Shown here: positions 23,848-33,532 of the stretch, piece after piece | Layout of the letters: every line of letters starts with the position of its first letter | Position numbering within the stretch: the stretch's first letter is position 1 | Source of the DNA: Rhodoluna limnophila | GTDB taxonomy: Bacteria; Actinomycetota; Actinomycetes; Actinomycetales; Microbacteriaceae | DNA length: 64,000 bases | Direction: 5' to 3' | Assembly: GCF_005845365.1 (NCBI RefSeq) | Contig: NZ_CP040509.1 | Span: 62,001-126,000 of the forward strand | Program-made: the position numbers and the translations under genes | Notes under the pieces: model-generated | Told to the model about the DNA's origin: nothing | Seen by the model: the letters and a program-made list of their open reading frames with translations, nothing else | Database searches by the model: none

Positions 23848-25158
23848 TCAACTTACGGCTGCAGCTGACTTTGCGGCCAGCTTTGCCACTGACTCAATCT
23901 TCTCGATGTCGGCATCGGTGTGGGCCCCTGATACAAACCAGGCCTCGAAGGCTGATGGCGGCAGTGAGACACCGTTTTCAAGCATGGCGTGGAAGAACGC
24001 GTTGAATGCCTTGGTGTTCTGAGTCTGGGCATCGGCAAAAGTCACGACTGGCTTATCAGTGAAGAAGAATGAGAACAGGTTGCCACCGAATTGGGTTTGG
24101 TGAGCCACGCCCTCAGCGGTCAGTGCCGCCGAGATTACCTCGCCGACCTGCTTGGCGCGCAGGTCCAGGGTGTCATACAGTGCAGGGTCACAAAGTTCGA
24201 GAGTCGCAAGTCCGGCGGCAGTTGCTACCGGGTTTCCGCTTAGGGTTCCGGCCTGATACACCGAACCCAGCGGAGCCAATAGGTTCATGACCTTGGCCCT
24301 GCCAGCAACGGCAGCTACCGGGTAACCGCCACCGATTACCTTGCCGTAGGTCAGGATGTCGGGTTCCCAGCCCTCGCTTGGGTTGACCAAGCCCCACCAG
24401 CCACCTGCAGAAACTCTGAAGCCGGTCATTACCTCGTCGAGAATCATCAGCGCACCGTGCTTTGCCGTGATTTCACGAATCTTGCCGTTGAAGTTGTTGA
24501 TCGGTGGAACCACACCCATGTTGGCAGGGGTTGGTTCGGTAATCACGGCAGCGATTTCGTGACCACGCGCGGCAAATAGTTGCTCGAGCGCAGCGGCATC
24601 GTTGTAAGGCAGAACCACAGTGTCTTGCGCCTGGCCAGGGGTAACGCCGGGTGAGTTTGGCAGACCGAGGGTGAGCACACCAGAGCCGGCCTGAACCAAA
24701 AGTGCGTCACTGTGGCCGTGATAGCAGCCGGCAAACTTGACGATGACGTTGCGGTTGGTGGCGGCACGTGCCAAACGCACAGCGGTCATAACGGCCTCGG
24801 TGCCTGAAGAAACAAACCGCACGCGTTCGGCAATTACAACGCGCTTGGTGATTTCTTCGGCAAGCAAAACCTCGTTTGGGCTCGGTGCTCCGAAAGAAGC
24901 CGATAGGGCCGCCGCTTCAGTAACCTTGGCCACAACGTGATCGTGGGCGTGGCCAACAATCATTGGGCCCCATGAGCCAACTAGGTCAACGTACTCGTTG
25001 CCGTCGACATCCCAAATGCGCGAACCTTTGCCGCGAACAAAATAGCGCGGATTGCCGCCAACGCCAGAGAATGCTCGAACCGGTGAGCTAACTCCACCGG
25101 GAATTACATTTTGCGCGCGGTTGTGCCAAGCAATTGAGGCATCGATGTTTTGGTTCAT
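23848..25158 (-). CDS. hemL: Glutamate-1-semialdehyde 2,1-aminomutase
   Basis: This 436-residue PLP enzyme converts glutamate-1-semialdehyde to 5-aminolevulinate, the second committed step of the C5 haem route. [20 protein letters not shown] (about 116-135) binds the cofactor. The catalytic lysine is in [11 protein letters not shown] near residue 266. The length matches the family. It is the last gene of the leftward operon hemA-hemCD-hemB-hemL and overlaps the hemB stop by one base. A shared bidirectional terminator ends the operon. Confidence 0.97.
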   Translation of the reverse strand: MNQNIDASIAWHNRAQNVIPGGVSSPVRAFSGVGGNPRYFVRGKGSRIWDVDGNEYVDLVGSWGPMIVGHAHDHVVAKVTEAAALSASFGAPSPNEVLLAEEITKRVVIAERVRFVSSGTEAVMTAVRLARAATNRNVIVKFAGCYHGHSDALLVQAGSGVLTLGLPNSPGVTPGQAQDTVVLPYNDAAALEQLFAARGHEIAAVITEPTPANMGVVPPINNFNGKIREITAKHGALMILDEVMTGFRVSAGGWWGLVNPSEGWEPDILTYGKVIGGGYPVAAVAGRAKVMNLLAPLGSVYQAGTLSGNPVATAAGLATLELCDPALYDTLDLRAKQVGEVISAALTAEGVAHQTQFGGNLFSFFFTDKPVVTFADAQTQNTKAFNAFFHAMLENGVSLPPSAFEAWFVSGAHTDADIEKIESVAKLAAKSAAAVS

Positions 25159-26144
25159 TAGAGGGTCTTTCGTGCGTAGAACATCTCGGCAAGTTCAAGT
25201 GCCCAGTAGGTGCAAATCACATTTGCGCCAGCCCGGCGCACCGATGCAACCGCCTCGAGGATGGCCCGCTCACGGTCAATCAAACCTTGCTCGGCTGCCA
25301 GCTCAATCATTGCCATCTCGCCCGAGACCAAGTAGGCGGCAACCGGAACATCAACGCTCTGGGCAGTCTCGCGAATGACATCTAGGTAGGCCAAAGCTGG
25401 CTTCACCATCACGATGTCGGCACCCTGCTCAACGTCTAGGCGTACCTCACGCATTGACTCGATGAAGTTGCGTGGGTCTTGCTGGTAGGTTCGGCGGTCG
25501 CCATCAAGTTCAGACTCAACGGCATCGCGAAATGGACCATAAAAGGCACTGGCGTATTTAGCCGAGTAGGCCAGTATCGAGACATCGGTGTAGCCAGCTT
25601 CGTCAAGTTGTTGCCGCACGTAACCAACCTGGCCATCCATCATGCCGCTGGCGCCCAGCATGTGAGCGCCGGCCTTGGCCAACTCAACTGCCATGCGTCC
25701 ATAAGCCACGAGCGTTGCATCGTTGTCAACGTTTCCGTGATCATCGAGCACACCGCAGTGCCCGTGACTGGTGAACTCATCAAGGCAAAGATCGGCCACT
25801 ACAACTAACTTGTCGCCAGCGTGTTTGCGCACGGCAGCAACCGCGCGGTTCAAGATTCCATTTGGCTCGCAGGCCGCCGAACCCAGTTCATCGCGCTCAG
25901 CCGGAATACCAAAAATCATGATTCCACCGATGCCGGCAGCAATCGCGCGGTCAACTTTGGCTAGCAGTGAGGCTTCGGTGTTTTGAAAAACTCCCGGCAG
26001 GCCTTTGATCGGCTTTGGCTCGGTCAGGCCCTCTTTGATAAAAGTTGGGTAAATCAGTTGGCTCGGCACAACAGTGGTCTCGGCAACGAGGTTGCGCATT
26101 GCCTGAGTGGTTCGCAGTCGGCGTGGGCGTTCAATCAAACTCAT
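25158..26144 (-). CDS. hemB: Delta-aminolevulinic acid dehydratase (porphobilinogen synthase)
   Basis: This 328-residue enzyme condenses two 5-aminolevulinate molecules to porphobilinogen. The two Schiff-base lysines are in [16 protein letters not shown] and [11 protein letters not shown]. The metal site reads [12 protein letters not shown]120 and C130 are kept, but D122 stands where zinc-dependent enzymes have the middle cysteine. This mixed C-D-C ligand set is different from both the all-cysteine zinc type and the cysteine-free magnesium type. The gene overlaps hemCD (ATGA) and hemL, so it is in the middle of the operon. Confidence 0.97.
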   Translation of the reverse strand: MSLIERPRRLRTTQAMRNLVAETTVVPSQLIYPTFIKEGLTEPKPIKGLPGVFQNTEASLLAKVDRAIAAGIGGIMIFGIPAERDELGSAACEPNGILNRAVAAVRKHAGDKLVVVADLCLDEFTSHGHCGVLDDHGNVDNDATLVAYGRMAVELAKAGAHMLGASGMMDGQVGYVRQQLDEAGYTDVSILAYSAKYASAFYGPFRDAVESELDGDRRTYQQDPRNFIESMREVRLDVEQGADIVMVKPALAYLDVIRETAQSVDVPVAAYLVSGEMAMIELAAEQGLIDRERAILEAVASVRRAGANVICTYWALELAEMFYARKTL

Positions 26145-27814
26145 GCTGTTCTCCTGTTGCTGGCGGCTTCTACCAGTGCAGCCGGGGTGGTCCCGTTGGT
26201 CAGAGCAATGTTGCTAAATCCAAGTTTCTTTGCCTGTTCCAGTGTGGCATTGCCGGTCACCAAAACCAGAGTGGCCAAGTCTTTAGGGGTAACAAAACTG
26301 GCCACCGCACGGGCCGCACTTGGTGAGCGCAACACCAAAACATCGATGTCACCTTGCGCTAGCGCCTTTGCAGTTCGAGGCTCAGAAGTCACTGTCTCGG
26401 TGGTGTAGACCACATCGGTGACGAGGTCAACGCCCGCAAAAGTTACTGCGTCTTGCAGTGACTTCATGGCAATGCTTGATGCAGGCAGAATTACGCGCTT
26501 TGGATTGTGTACCAAGATTGACTGGCTCAGTGAGACCGCATTGGCCGCATCGGCAAGCAACACATCACCGACGCCCAGGGCCTTAACCTCGGCAGCGCTG
26601 CGTTCGCCGATTGCTGCAAATCTCAGGTTTGGGTTGGCAATCGCAGCCTGCAGCGCAACCATGCCAACCTGCTCGGCAAAGTAGCGCACTGCGTTTATCG
26701 AGGTAATTACCAACCAGGTGTCTGGCTCGGCATTGACCAGGGCGTCTAGCATTCGGCCCGCGCCGACCGGGTTTTCAAAGTTAGAAATCTGCAGGTAGGC
26801 GTCACTAATCACGTTGAAACCGGCCGCCTCAAAGGCATCTGAGTCTGGTTTGTTGTCACTTGAACGCACCAGCAACACCGATTTCTCGCGCGGGGTGCCA
26901 AGCTTCAGGCCAAGATCGGTCTGCATCAATTGATCAGCAACCTTTAGGCCCAGTGAGCGGGTCTTAGCCAAGGTTGCTTCTGCAGCATCGATAGAGATCG
27001 AGATCCGCTCATGCCAATCAGAGTCATTGTCAGAGAGCTCAGCCGTAAGTTGAATCAGCCCGCCCTCGATTACCGCGTGGGCTCCGATAGCGGTCGTGCA
27101 AGAGGCCGAGATGCCTCGCAATACGGCTCGCTCGGCTGAGACCAGAAGCTCAGTTTGAGCGTGATTGATTTTGTGCAGTTCGGCCAATAGCTCGTGGTCG
27201 TCCGAACGGCACTCAATGGCTAGTGCGCCCTGGGCTGGCGCTGGTAGCAGTTCATCGTCGGTAAAAAAGTTGCTGTCCCCCTGTCGCAGACCAACCCGAT
27301 TGAGCCCTGCTGCGGCAAGAATTGTCGCGTCGAATTCGCCGTCATCAATCTTCTTTAGGCGGGTATCGATGTTGCCGCGGATGGGCTTGACCTCAAGGTC
27401 TGGGCGCAGGTGCTTTACGCGCGCGGCTCGTCGCGGAGATGATGTGCCGACCACTGAACCTGCCGGTAGATCAGCCAAGGTCAGCCCATCGCGGCTAATC
27501 AAAATGTCACGGTAGTCCTCGCGCTGCGGAATGGCTGCCAACGTGATGCCAGCCAAGGGTGCAGAGGGTAGATCTTTGAACGAGTGCACGATGTAATCGA
27601 CTTCACCGGCAAGCAGCGCGTCTCTAAGGGAAGAAACAAAAACACCTGGGCGCTTTGGGGCAAACAGATTGCTGGCTGGGTTGTCACCCTCGGTCTTAAT
27701 AAACACGAGTTGGCTTTCGAGGCCGGTAGCTGCAAGAACCTGGTCGGCAATCATGCCCGACTGGGTTTTGGCTAGCAAGCTGGCACGGGTGCCAAGCTTC
27801 AAGACCCTACTTGG
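26141..27814 (-). CDS. hemCD: Fused hydroxymethylbilane synthase / uroporphyrinogen-III synthase
   Basis: This 557-residue two-domain enzyme performs two consecutive steps, making the tetrapyrrole chain and closing it to uroporphyrinogen III. Residues 1 to about 305 are HemC: LKLGTRASLLAKTQSG at the start, HSFKDLP, GTSSPRRAARVKHLRPDLEVKPIRGNIDTRL, and the dipyrromethane-cofactor cysteine in ISASCTTAIGAHA. From about 320, LLVRSSDNKPDSDAFEAAGF begins the HemD domain, with ITSINAVRYFAEQ and SPSAARAVASF. The start chosen is ATG at 27814 (MPSRVLKLGTR), which overlaps the last codons of hemA by eight bases. A longer upstream version reads hemA out of frame. Fusion avoids release of the unstable intermediate. 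Confidence 0.95.
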   Translation of the reverse strand, partial: PSRVLKLGTRASLLAKTQSGMIADQVLAATGLESQLVFIKTEGDNPASNLFAPKRPGVFVSSLRDALLAGEVDYIVHSFKDLPSAPLAGITLAAIPQREDYRDILISRDGLTLADLPAGSVVGTSSPRRAARVKHLRPDLEVKPIRGNIDTRLKKIDDGEFDATILAAAGLNRVGLRQGDSNFFTDDELLPAPAQGALAIECRSDDHELLAELHKINHAQTELLVSAERAVLRGISASCTTAIGAHAVIEGGLIQLTAELSDNDSDWHERISISIDAAEATLAKTRSLGLKVADQLMQTDLGLKLGTPREKSVLLVRSSDNKPDSDAFEAAGFNVISDAYLQISNFENPVGAGRMLDALVNAEPDTWLVITSINAVRYFAEQVGMVALQAAIANPNLRFAAIGERSAAEVKALGVGDVLLADAANAVSLSQSILVHNPKRVILPASSIAMKSLQDAVTFAGVDLVTDVVYTTETVTSEPRTAKALAQGDIDVLVLRSPSAARAVASFVTPKDLATLVLVTGNATLEQAKKLGFSNIALTNGTTPAALVEAASNRRTA

Positions 27815-29072
27815 CATCGGCCACGCGGTTGATTTCGATGCCGAAGACCATGCGAAGGGCATCGATGAACTGCTTTTCGTTGCCTTCTTTTGCCGAAGTC
27901 TTAGCGGCCAAAGTTGGTACGTGCATAAAGGTTGAAGTCACTCTCTTTAAACTGCGATGAACCTCTTCAGCCATTTCGTCGCCCGATTTATTTCTAACTC
28001 GTTCGACTTCTTCTTCAATCAGTTGGGCAATGTGCTTGCGCATTGCCACCACCATTGGGTCTGCGGCACGGGCAATTGCTTCATTCTCAAAATCGCTTAC
28101 CTGGTGGCGCACAATTTCTTGGGCTCGCAGAATTGCCTCGCTGTGCTCACTCGGAGTGTGCAGGCGAATGTAATCGAGGTCCATGATCGATACGCCGGAA
28201 AGGTCGTAGACCGGAGGTGCAACGTCGGCCGACAAGGCCACATCGATGATGCGCAATTCTTTTGACTCAATAGCCAACACGGCTTTGGCAAGTTTGAAGT
28301 CGATCATGTGGCCGCTGCCTCCGCTGGCAGTCACGGTAAAGTCGCAGGCCGCCATGGTCTCGGCTAGCTCAGCCTTGGCAATCGGGGTTGCCCCGCGGCC
28401 TTCACTAAATTCTTCGGCGCGGCCGCTCGATGAGTAAACAAAAACCTGCGCAACGTTCTCGCGCTGCAAAGCGGCCACCACAACGCGGGCGTATGCACCC
28501 GTACCCATGACCAAAACCTTATTGCCCTCGATAGGGCCAAACTTTTCTTTGTGCAGTGCAAGGGCGGCTGTAAAAACTGAGCGCCCAGCTTCGCCGAGGC
28601 CGGTCTCGTTAGAAACCTTTTTTGCCACCTGAGCTGCAGACTGAAACAGCTTCTCGATCTCGGTTGAAGTGTGTGAATCTGCCTGGGCTACCTGCAGGCT
28701 GCGCTTTACCTGGCCGGCAATTTCGCCTTCGCCAACAATCATCGATTCAAGGCCTGAGGTTACCGAGTAGAGGTGTTGAACCGCTGCCGAACCGTAGCTA
28801 ACGCGCAGCAGCTTGCTGCAGTAATCCCGGTCGAGGCCAGTAATTTCTGAAACCACACCGATTACATTCTCAACGGCGCTGTGAAACCGATCGGTGTCTA
28901 GGTAGACCTCAAAGCGGTTGCAAGTACCAATGGCAACGCCCCCGCTGATGCCGCTTTCTTCTTTTGAAATTGAAAAAAGTTTGCTGCGAATTGAATCGGT
29001 GTGACGTTCAAGATTTTCTAGTTCACTCAACGGGATGTCGTTGTAATTGGCGCCTAGCAATACGAGAGTCAC
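27807..29072 (-). CDS. hemA: Glutamyl-tRNA reductase
   Basis: This 421-residue NADPH enzyme reduces glutamyl-tRNA to glutamate-1-semialdehyde, the first step of the C5 pathway. The catalytic cysteine is C51 in IGTCNRFEVYLDT. The NADPH-binding region contains VLVMGTGAYARVVVAALQR, and the C-terminal dimerisation helices are present. The GTG start is set by a leaderless promoter: TAGAAT (complement of 29079-29084), six bases, then GTG. It is first in the leftward haem operon and divergent from hemE, with only about 50 bases between, so both halves of the pathway can share control. Confidence 0.97.
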   Translation of the reverse strand: MTLVLLGANYNDIPLSELENLERHTDSIRSKLFSISKEESGISGGVAIGTCNRFEVYLDTDRFHSAVENVIGVVSEITGLDRDYCSKLLRVSYGSAAVQHLYSVTSGLESMIVGEGEIAGQVKRSLQVAQADSHTSTEIEKLFQSAAQVAKKVSNETGLGEAGRSVFTAALALHKEKFGPIEGNKVLVMGTGAYARVVVAALQRENVAQVFVYSSSGRAEEFSEGRGATPIAKAELAETMAACDFTVTASGGSGHMIDFKLAKAVLAIESKELRIIDVALSADVAPPVYDLSGVSIMDLDYIRLHTPSEHSEAILRAQEIVRHQVSDFENEAIARAADPMVVAMRKHIAQLIEEEVERVRNKSGDEMAEEVHRSLKRVTSTFMHVPTLAAKTSAKEGNEKQFIDALRMVFGIEINRVADAK

Positions 29073-29078
29073 AGGTAA

Positions 29079-29084
29079 ATTCTA
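29079..29084 (-). promoter_or_regulatory. Leaderless -10 box of hemA operon
   Basis: On the minus strand TAGAAT is followed by TTACCT and then GTG at 29072. The spacing puts the transcription start on the start codon, so the mRNA has no leader. Confidence 0.65.
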
Positions 29085-29108
29085 AGCGCCGAGTGATTGC
29101 CCCGGCCA

Positions 29109-29117
29109 TGTAATGAT
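29109..29117 (+). promoter_or_regulatory. Extended -10 box of hemE operon, probably leaderless
   Basis: TGTAATGAT has the TG-N extension. Its hexamer AATGAT is six bases from the GTG at 29124. No ribosome-binding site exists in front of hemE. Confidence 0.5.
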
Positions 29118-29123
29118 TAATTG

Positions 29124-30182
29124 GTGAACCTACCTAGCGCGCACCCACTTGCCTCCGGAAAAACCTCAAACTCCCTACTGGTCAGGTCTTACCTGGGTGA
29201 GAAGACCGAGAGCAAAGCCATTTGGCTAATGCGTCAGGCCGGGCGTTCGCTACCGGAGTATCGCAAAGTGCGCGAGGGCGTTGCCATGTTGGACTCTTGC
29301 TTGCGACCAGAGCTAGCTGCTGAGATCACCATGCAGCCGGTCCGCCGCCACAAAGTGGACGCAGCTATTTTCTTTAGCGACATCGTGGTACCACTGAAAC
29401 TAGCTGGAGTAAACGTTGAAATTGCCCCGGGCATTGGGCCGGTACTAGAAAACCCGATTCGCACCCGAGCCAACTTTGAGCGCCTTGAAGAGTTGGACCC
29501 GGCCAGCCTTGCACCGATTACCGAGGCGATCGGGTTGATTACCGCCGAGCTTGGCGAGACCCCACTGATTGGTTTTGGTGGCGCACCCTTCACCTTGGCG
29601 TCTTACCTAATTGAGGGCGGGCCGTCAAAAGAGTTGCCAGTTAGCCGCGCGATGATGGCCAACGACCCAGACCTGTGGAATGACATTTTGGCGTGGACTG
29701 CCCGGGTTACCGCAACCTTTATCCGTGGCCAGGTGTTGGCCGGTGCCAGTGCGCTGCAACTCTTTGACTCATGGGCCGGCCGACTGGGCCTCGAAGATTA
29801 CAAAAAGTTTGCGGCGCCACATTCAAAGGCAGTCATGGATTCACTGCTTGACCTGCCGGTGTCTCGCGTTCACTTTGGGGTTCAGACCAAAGACCTACTT
29901 GCCGAAATGTATGGCGTTGGTGCAACTGTTATGGGTGTTGACTATGAGACTCCGCTTGACGAAGCCAACCGAATTCTTGGCGGAAAAGTGCCGCTTCAGG
30001 GAAACATTAACCCAGACTTCTTGTTCAAACCTTGGGCAGAGCTTGAGGCTCATGTTCGCGATGTTATTGCCCGAGGCGAGAGTGCGCCGGGTCACGTTGT
30101 GAACCTGGGTCACGGTGTTCCGCCAGAAACCGACCCAGACGTGATCACAAAAATGGTTGCCCTAGTCCACGGAGATATCTAG
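29124..30182 (+). CDS. hemE: Uroporphyrinogen decarboxylase
   Basis: This protein of about 352 residues removes the four acetate carboxyls of uroporphyrinogen III to give coproporphyrinogen III. The signature WLMRQAGRSLPEYRKVR lies at about residues 35-51, and the second conserved block GFGGAPFTLASYLIEGG lies near 152-168. GTG at 29124 is preferred over TTG at 29121 because of the -10 spacing. It opens the rightward operon hemE-hemY-hemQ-hemH, and its stop is six bases before the next start. All expected active-site segments are intact. Confidence 0.95.
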   Translation: MNLPSAHPLASGKTSNSLLVRSYLGEKTESKAIWLMRQAGRSLPEYRKVREGVAMLDSCLRPELAAEITMQPVRRHKVDAAIFFSDIVVPLKLAGVNVEIAPGIGPVLENPIRTRANFERLEELDPASLAPITEAIGLITAELGETPLIGFGGAPFTLASYLIEGGPSKELPVSRAMMANDPDLWNDILAWTARVTATFIRGQVLAGASALQLFDSWAGRLGLEDYKKFAAPHSKAVMDSLLDLPVSRVHFGVQTKDLLAEMYGVGATVMGVDYETPLDEANRILGGKVPLQGNINPDFLFKPWAELEAHVRDVIARGESAPGHVVNLGHGVPPETDPDVITKMVALVHGDI

Positions 30183-30187
30183 ACCCA

Positions 30188-31465
30188 ATGCCCAAAACCG
30201 CTGCAGTAGTTGGCGCCGGAATCGCAGGATTGGTTTCGGCTAAGCAACTAATTGAAGCTGGTTATCAGGTTGAAATCTTTGAAAGCAGCGGCCGAGTCGG
30301 CGGACTAATTGCGTCAGCCAACCTTGGTGGTCACCTCATCGACATCGGTGCTGAAGCTTTTGCCGTGGCAAAAAACACCGTTCCCGAGCTTTGCGCCGAA
30401 TTGGGTATTGAGCAGCTGATAGTTTCGCCACAGCGCAGCGATGCCAGAATCCTCACCAGCGGCGGTGCCCACCTGATTCCTCACGGGGTACTCGGTATTC
30501 CGAGCAGCCTTGATGACCCAGCAGTTGTCGATGTGGTCGGAGCCGATGCCGTGGCGGCCGCAAAGATTCTTGATGCCCAACCGTGGGCGGCTGCCCCAGA
30601 CATCACTATCGGTGCCCTGGTTGAGGCAAGGCTAGGTCGGGCATTTGTCGATAATTTCTTAACGCCGGTTATTGCCGGGGTCCATTCATCTGATGCCATG
30701 ACTCTCGAGGCAGCCACGGTCGCGCCGGGCCTTTTGGCCAAGGCAGCGGAGCTTGGTTCACTAGTGGCGGCAGTCGGGGCAACCAGAAATTCTGCCGCCC
30801 GGCCAGGCGCTGCGGTGGCATCAATATCCGGTGGAATGCACAGGTTAGTAAGCGCACTTGAAAGCCATCTGATCAAAGCCGGTGCCAAGATTCACCTCAA
30901 CCGTCCGGTGGAGTCCCTAGCTGAACTGGATGCTTTCGATCGAGTCGTTTTGGCTGCCGGAATTGAGGGTGCCGCGCACCTATTCGCCGACCTGGCGTCT
31001 ATCCGCGGTGTTGATGCAGCGGTGGTTGCACTCTTGGTCGAGTCAGAGCAACTTAACGAGATGCCTCGAGGTAGCGGTGTTTTGGTGGCCGCCGACGTTG
31101 AGGGCATCAGTGCCAAGGCCGCCACACACGTCAACGCCAAGTGGGCTTGGGTCAATTCTGAGTTGCCGCCAAACCAGCACATTTTGCGTTTTTCATTTGG
31201 CCGCAATGGCATCCTGCCGGCTCACACAGATTCTCTCGCTGCGCTCGCCGAGGCGGATGCAGCCAAGATCTTCGGTGTCGAGGACATCCGGGTGGTTGAA
31301 TCTGTGACTCAACTCTGGCCCAAAGCTTTGGTGCAACCCGGTCCGGGGCACTCGGTTATCGTCAAGCGGGTTAGAGCGGCGCTGGCCGCTGATGACCGTC
31401 TGGCAATCATCGGTGCTGGGCTCGGGGGAAACGGCATTACTGGAATTCTGAGCGAAGGAAGATGA
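30188..31465 (+). CDS. hemY: Coproporphyrinogen III oxidase (HemY/CgoX-type)
   Basis: This 425-residue FAD enzyme has the dinucleotide motif [33 protein letters not shown] at residues 6-38 and a closing FAD segment [16 protein letters not shown]. In organisms that also have HemQ, as here, this HemG/HemY-type enzyme oxidises coproporphyrinogen III to coproporphyrin III. The neighbours (hemE before, hemQ and hemH after) fit this coproporphyrin route. It is slightly shorter than the usual 450-470 residues, and the C-terminus ends soon after the last FAD motif. Its TGA overlaps the hemQ start. Confidence 0.92.
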   Translation: MPKTAAVVGAGIAGLVSAKQLIEAGYQVEIFESSGRVGGLIASANLGGHLIDIGAEAFAVAKNTVPELCAELGIEQLIVSPQRSDARILTSGGAHLIPHGVLGIPSSLDDPAVVDVVGADAVAAAKILDAQPWAAAPDITIGALVEARLGRAFVDNFLTPVIAGVHSSDAMTLEAATVAPGLLAKAAELGSLVAAVGATRNSAARPGAAVASISGGMHRLVSALESHLIKAGAKIHLNRPVESLAELDAFDRVVLAAGIEGAAHLFADLASIRGVDAAVVALLVESEQLNEMPRGSGVLVAADVEGISAKAATHVNAKWAWVNSELPPNQHILRFSFGRNGILPAHTDSLAALAEADAAKIFGVEDIRVVESVTQLWPKALVQPGPGHSVIVKRVRAALAADDRLAIIGAGLGGNGITGILSEGR

Positions 31466-32178
31466 ACAACATGACTGAATCGACAACCCCAGCAGCCCGC
31501 CCAACGCCGGCCGAAATCAACGACACCATTCACTACACAACCTTTTTGGCGTATCAGCTAGACACTCGCGTGGCCGACGGTGCTTCGGCTAGCCGCAGCT
31601 ACACCGCTTGGGTCGCTGAATGTGCCGCGGCCGGTGTGACGGTGCGTGGTGCCTATGACCTAACCGCCTTGCGTGCCGACGCAGCGCTGTTGCTTTGGCT
31701 GCACGCTGACACCGCCGAGCAACTGCAGCGGGCAACTCATGCCTTTGCCCGCACCGAGTTTGGTGCAAACTTCTCACCAACCTGGTCTGGAATGGGCATC
31801 CATCGCCCAGCCGAGTTCAACCGCTCACACGTGCCAGCTTTCATGCAGGGTTATGCACCAAAGACCTGGCTGTGCTTCTACCCATTCGTTCGTTCATACG
31901 AGTGGTACCTGTTGCCAGAGGCCGAGCGTTCAGAGATGCTTCGTGAGCACGGAATGGCTGGTCACACCTACAAGGGTGTTCAGAGCAACACGGTCTCGTC
32001 GTTCGCATTGGGTGACTACGAGTGGCTGCTTGCCCTTGAGTCAGAAGATCTTCACGAAATTGTCGACATGATGCGCACTTTGAGAAATACTGAGGCCCGC
32101 CGTCATGTTCGAGAAGAAGTACCGTTCTTCACCGGCAGCATTCTTGACGCAAACCTAATCGGAGAGACCTTCGCATGA
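31462..32178 (+). CDS. hemQ: Coproheme decarboxylase HemQ (ChdC)
   Basis: This 238-residue member of the chlorite dismutase-like family decarboxylates coproheme to haem b with peroxide, the last step of the Gram-positive pathway. H123, Y140 and H163 have exactly the spacing (17 and 23) of the distal histidine, catalytic tyrosine and haem-ligand histidine (118, 135, 158) that I recall for the actinobacterial enzyme. They lie in SHVPAF, CFYPFV and REHG. The block [17 protein letters not shown] is also typical. The start overlaps the hemY stop (ATGA), with GAAGGA upstream; an alternative ATG lies nine bases later. The stop overlaps hemH. Confidence 0.95.
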   Translation: MNNMTESTTPAARPTPAEINDTIHYTTFLAYQLDTRVADGASASRSYTAWVAECAAAGVTVRGAYDLTALRADAALLLWLHADTAEQLQRATHAFARTEFGANFSPTWSGMGIHRPAEFNRSHVPAFMQGYAPKTWLCFYPFVRSYEWYLLPEAERSEMLREHGMAGHTYKGVQSNTVSSFALGDYEWLLALESEDLHEIVDMMRTLRNTEARRHVREEVPFFTGSILDANLIGETFA

Positions 32179-33281
32179 CCTACGACGCAATTCTTTTGAC
32201 CTCATTCGGTGGCCCAGAAGGCCCTGACGAAGTTATGCCGTATCTTGAACGCGTAACTGCTGGCCGCGGTGTGCCTCGCGAGCGTCTTGAAGAGGTCTCT
32301 CACCACTACCTAGCTCTCGGTGGCGTTAGCCCAATCAACGAGCAGAACCGCGCGCTGTTGGCAGCCATGCGTAGCCACTTTCCGTCACGTGGCATCGACA
32401 TTCCGATTTACTGGGGTAACCGCAACTCAGAGCCATACTTTGCCGATGTCCTGAAGCAGATGTATGAAGACGGCCACCGCAATGTTTTGGCTTGGGTAAC
32501 TAGCGCCTACTCGTCTTACTCGGGTTGCCGTCAGTACCGTGAGAACCTTGCGGTTGCGCTCATCGAGACCGGCTTAGAGGGCAAATTGAACATCGATAAG
32601 GTGCGCCACTACTTTGACCACCCGGGTTTCATCACCCCAATTGCCGATGACCTAGCCACCCAAATCTCGGCAATGTATGACCAAGGTCTTGCCGCCGGTG
32701 ACATCTCAATCATGTTTGCCACCCACTCAATTCCAACTGCGATGGGCGTTAGCTCGGGCCCTGAAGCCCGCCGTGAAGAATTTGCCGAGCTGGCCGGTGA
32801 GGGTGGAGCCTATGCGGCTCAGCACCTAGCCGCTGCCTCAGAGACCATGAAAAAGGTTGCCGAAAAAATCGGTGCTGAATTGCCTGCCTGGTCACTGGTT
32901 TACCAGTCACGATCAGGTTCACCATCGGTGCCTTGGCTAGAGCCAGATGTAAACGATGCCATCAACGCTGCAGCTGATGCCGGAACCAAGGGCGTCATTA
33001 TTGTGCCGATTGGTTTTGTCAGCGACCACGTTGAGGTTATCTGGGACCTCGACAATGAGGCCAAAGAAACTGCCGAGGAGCGCGAGCTGAAGTTTGCCCG
33101 CGTGGTGACCTCAGGTGTAGCGCCAGAGTTTGTTGACGGAATCGCCGACCTAATTCTTGAGCGCCAGGCTGGTGCCGAGAAGAAGGCCCTGTCTAAACTG
33201 GGCCCATGGGTAGATGCTTGTGCAGTGGGCTGTTGCCCGAACCTGCGTAAAGAACTACCGGTAATTGCCGAAGCCGTCTAA
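32175..33281 (+). CDS. hemH: Coproporphyrin III ferrochelatase
   Basis: This 368-residue enzyme inserts iron into coproporphyrin III. ATHSIP near residue 180 carries the metal-handling histidine. WGNRNSEP at about 80-87 and [17 protein letters not shown] near 275-291 are conserved blocks. Cysteines C118 (SGCRQYREN), C349, C353 and C354 (CAVGCC) fit the [2Fe-2S] cluster known in actinobacterial ferrochelatases, although the C-terminal spacing should be compared with a solved example. It is the last haem gene of the rightward operon. The copper genes follow after 28 bases with their own ribosome-binding site. Confidence 0.95.
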   Translation: MTYDAILLTSFGGPEGPDEVMPYLERVTAGRGVPRERLEEVSHHYLALGGVSPINEQNRALLAAMRSHFPSRGIDIPIYWGNRNSEPYFADVLKQMYEDGHRNVLAWVTSAYSSYSGCRQYRENLAVALIETGLEGKLNIDKVRHYFDHPGFITPIADDLATQISAMYDQGLAAGDISIMFATHSIPTAMGVSSGPEARREEFAELAGEGGAYAAQHLAAASETMKKVAEKIGAELPAWSLVYQSRSGSPSVPWLEPDVNDAINAAADAGTKGVIIVPIGFVSDHVEVIWDLDNEAKETAEERELKFARVVTSGVAPEFVDGIADLILERQAGAEKKALSKLGPWVDACAVGCCPNLRKELPVIAEAV

Positions 33282-33309
33282 AGCCTAGGCCTCTACAAAA
33301 GGGGTAATA

Positions 33310-33525
33310 ATGTCATCGAAAAAAACTCTTCAGCTTGAAGGAATGACCTGCGGCCACTGCGTTGCATCGGTGACAAAAGAACTCGAAATGGTTGCCGGCG
33401 TGACCGATGTATCGGTTGACCTGGCATCTCAGTCGGCAACAATTCAGGCTGAGGACGGTGTCTCGCAAGACCAACTGAGTGCGGCCATTGATGAGGCCGG
33501 CTACAAACTCGTTTCGGTCAGCTAG
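33310..33525 (+). CDS. copZ: CopZ-like heavy-metal chaperone
   Basis: This 71-residue heavy-metal-associated domain has the metal motif GMTCGHC at residues 12-18. The fold pattern beta-alpha-beta-beta-alpha-beta is complete. Such proteins bind Cu(I) and hand it to the CopA pump, which is encoded 7 bases downstream. AAGGGG precedes the ATG. The gene follows hemH by 28 bases without a visible terminator, so it may be expressed with the haem operon. Confidence 0.9.
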   Translation: MSSKKTLQLEGMTCGHCVASVTKELEMVAGVTDVSVDLASQSATIQAEDGVSQDQLSAAIDEAGYKLVSVS

Positions 33526-33532
33526 GTCGGCC

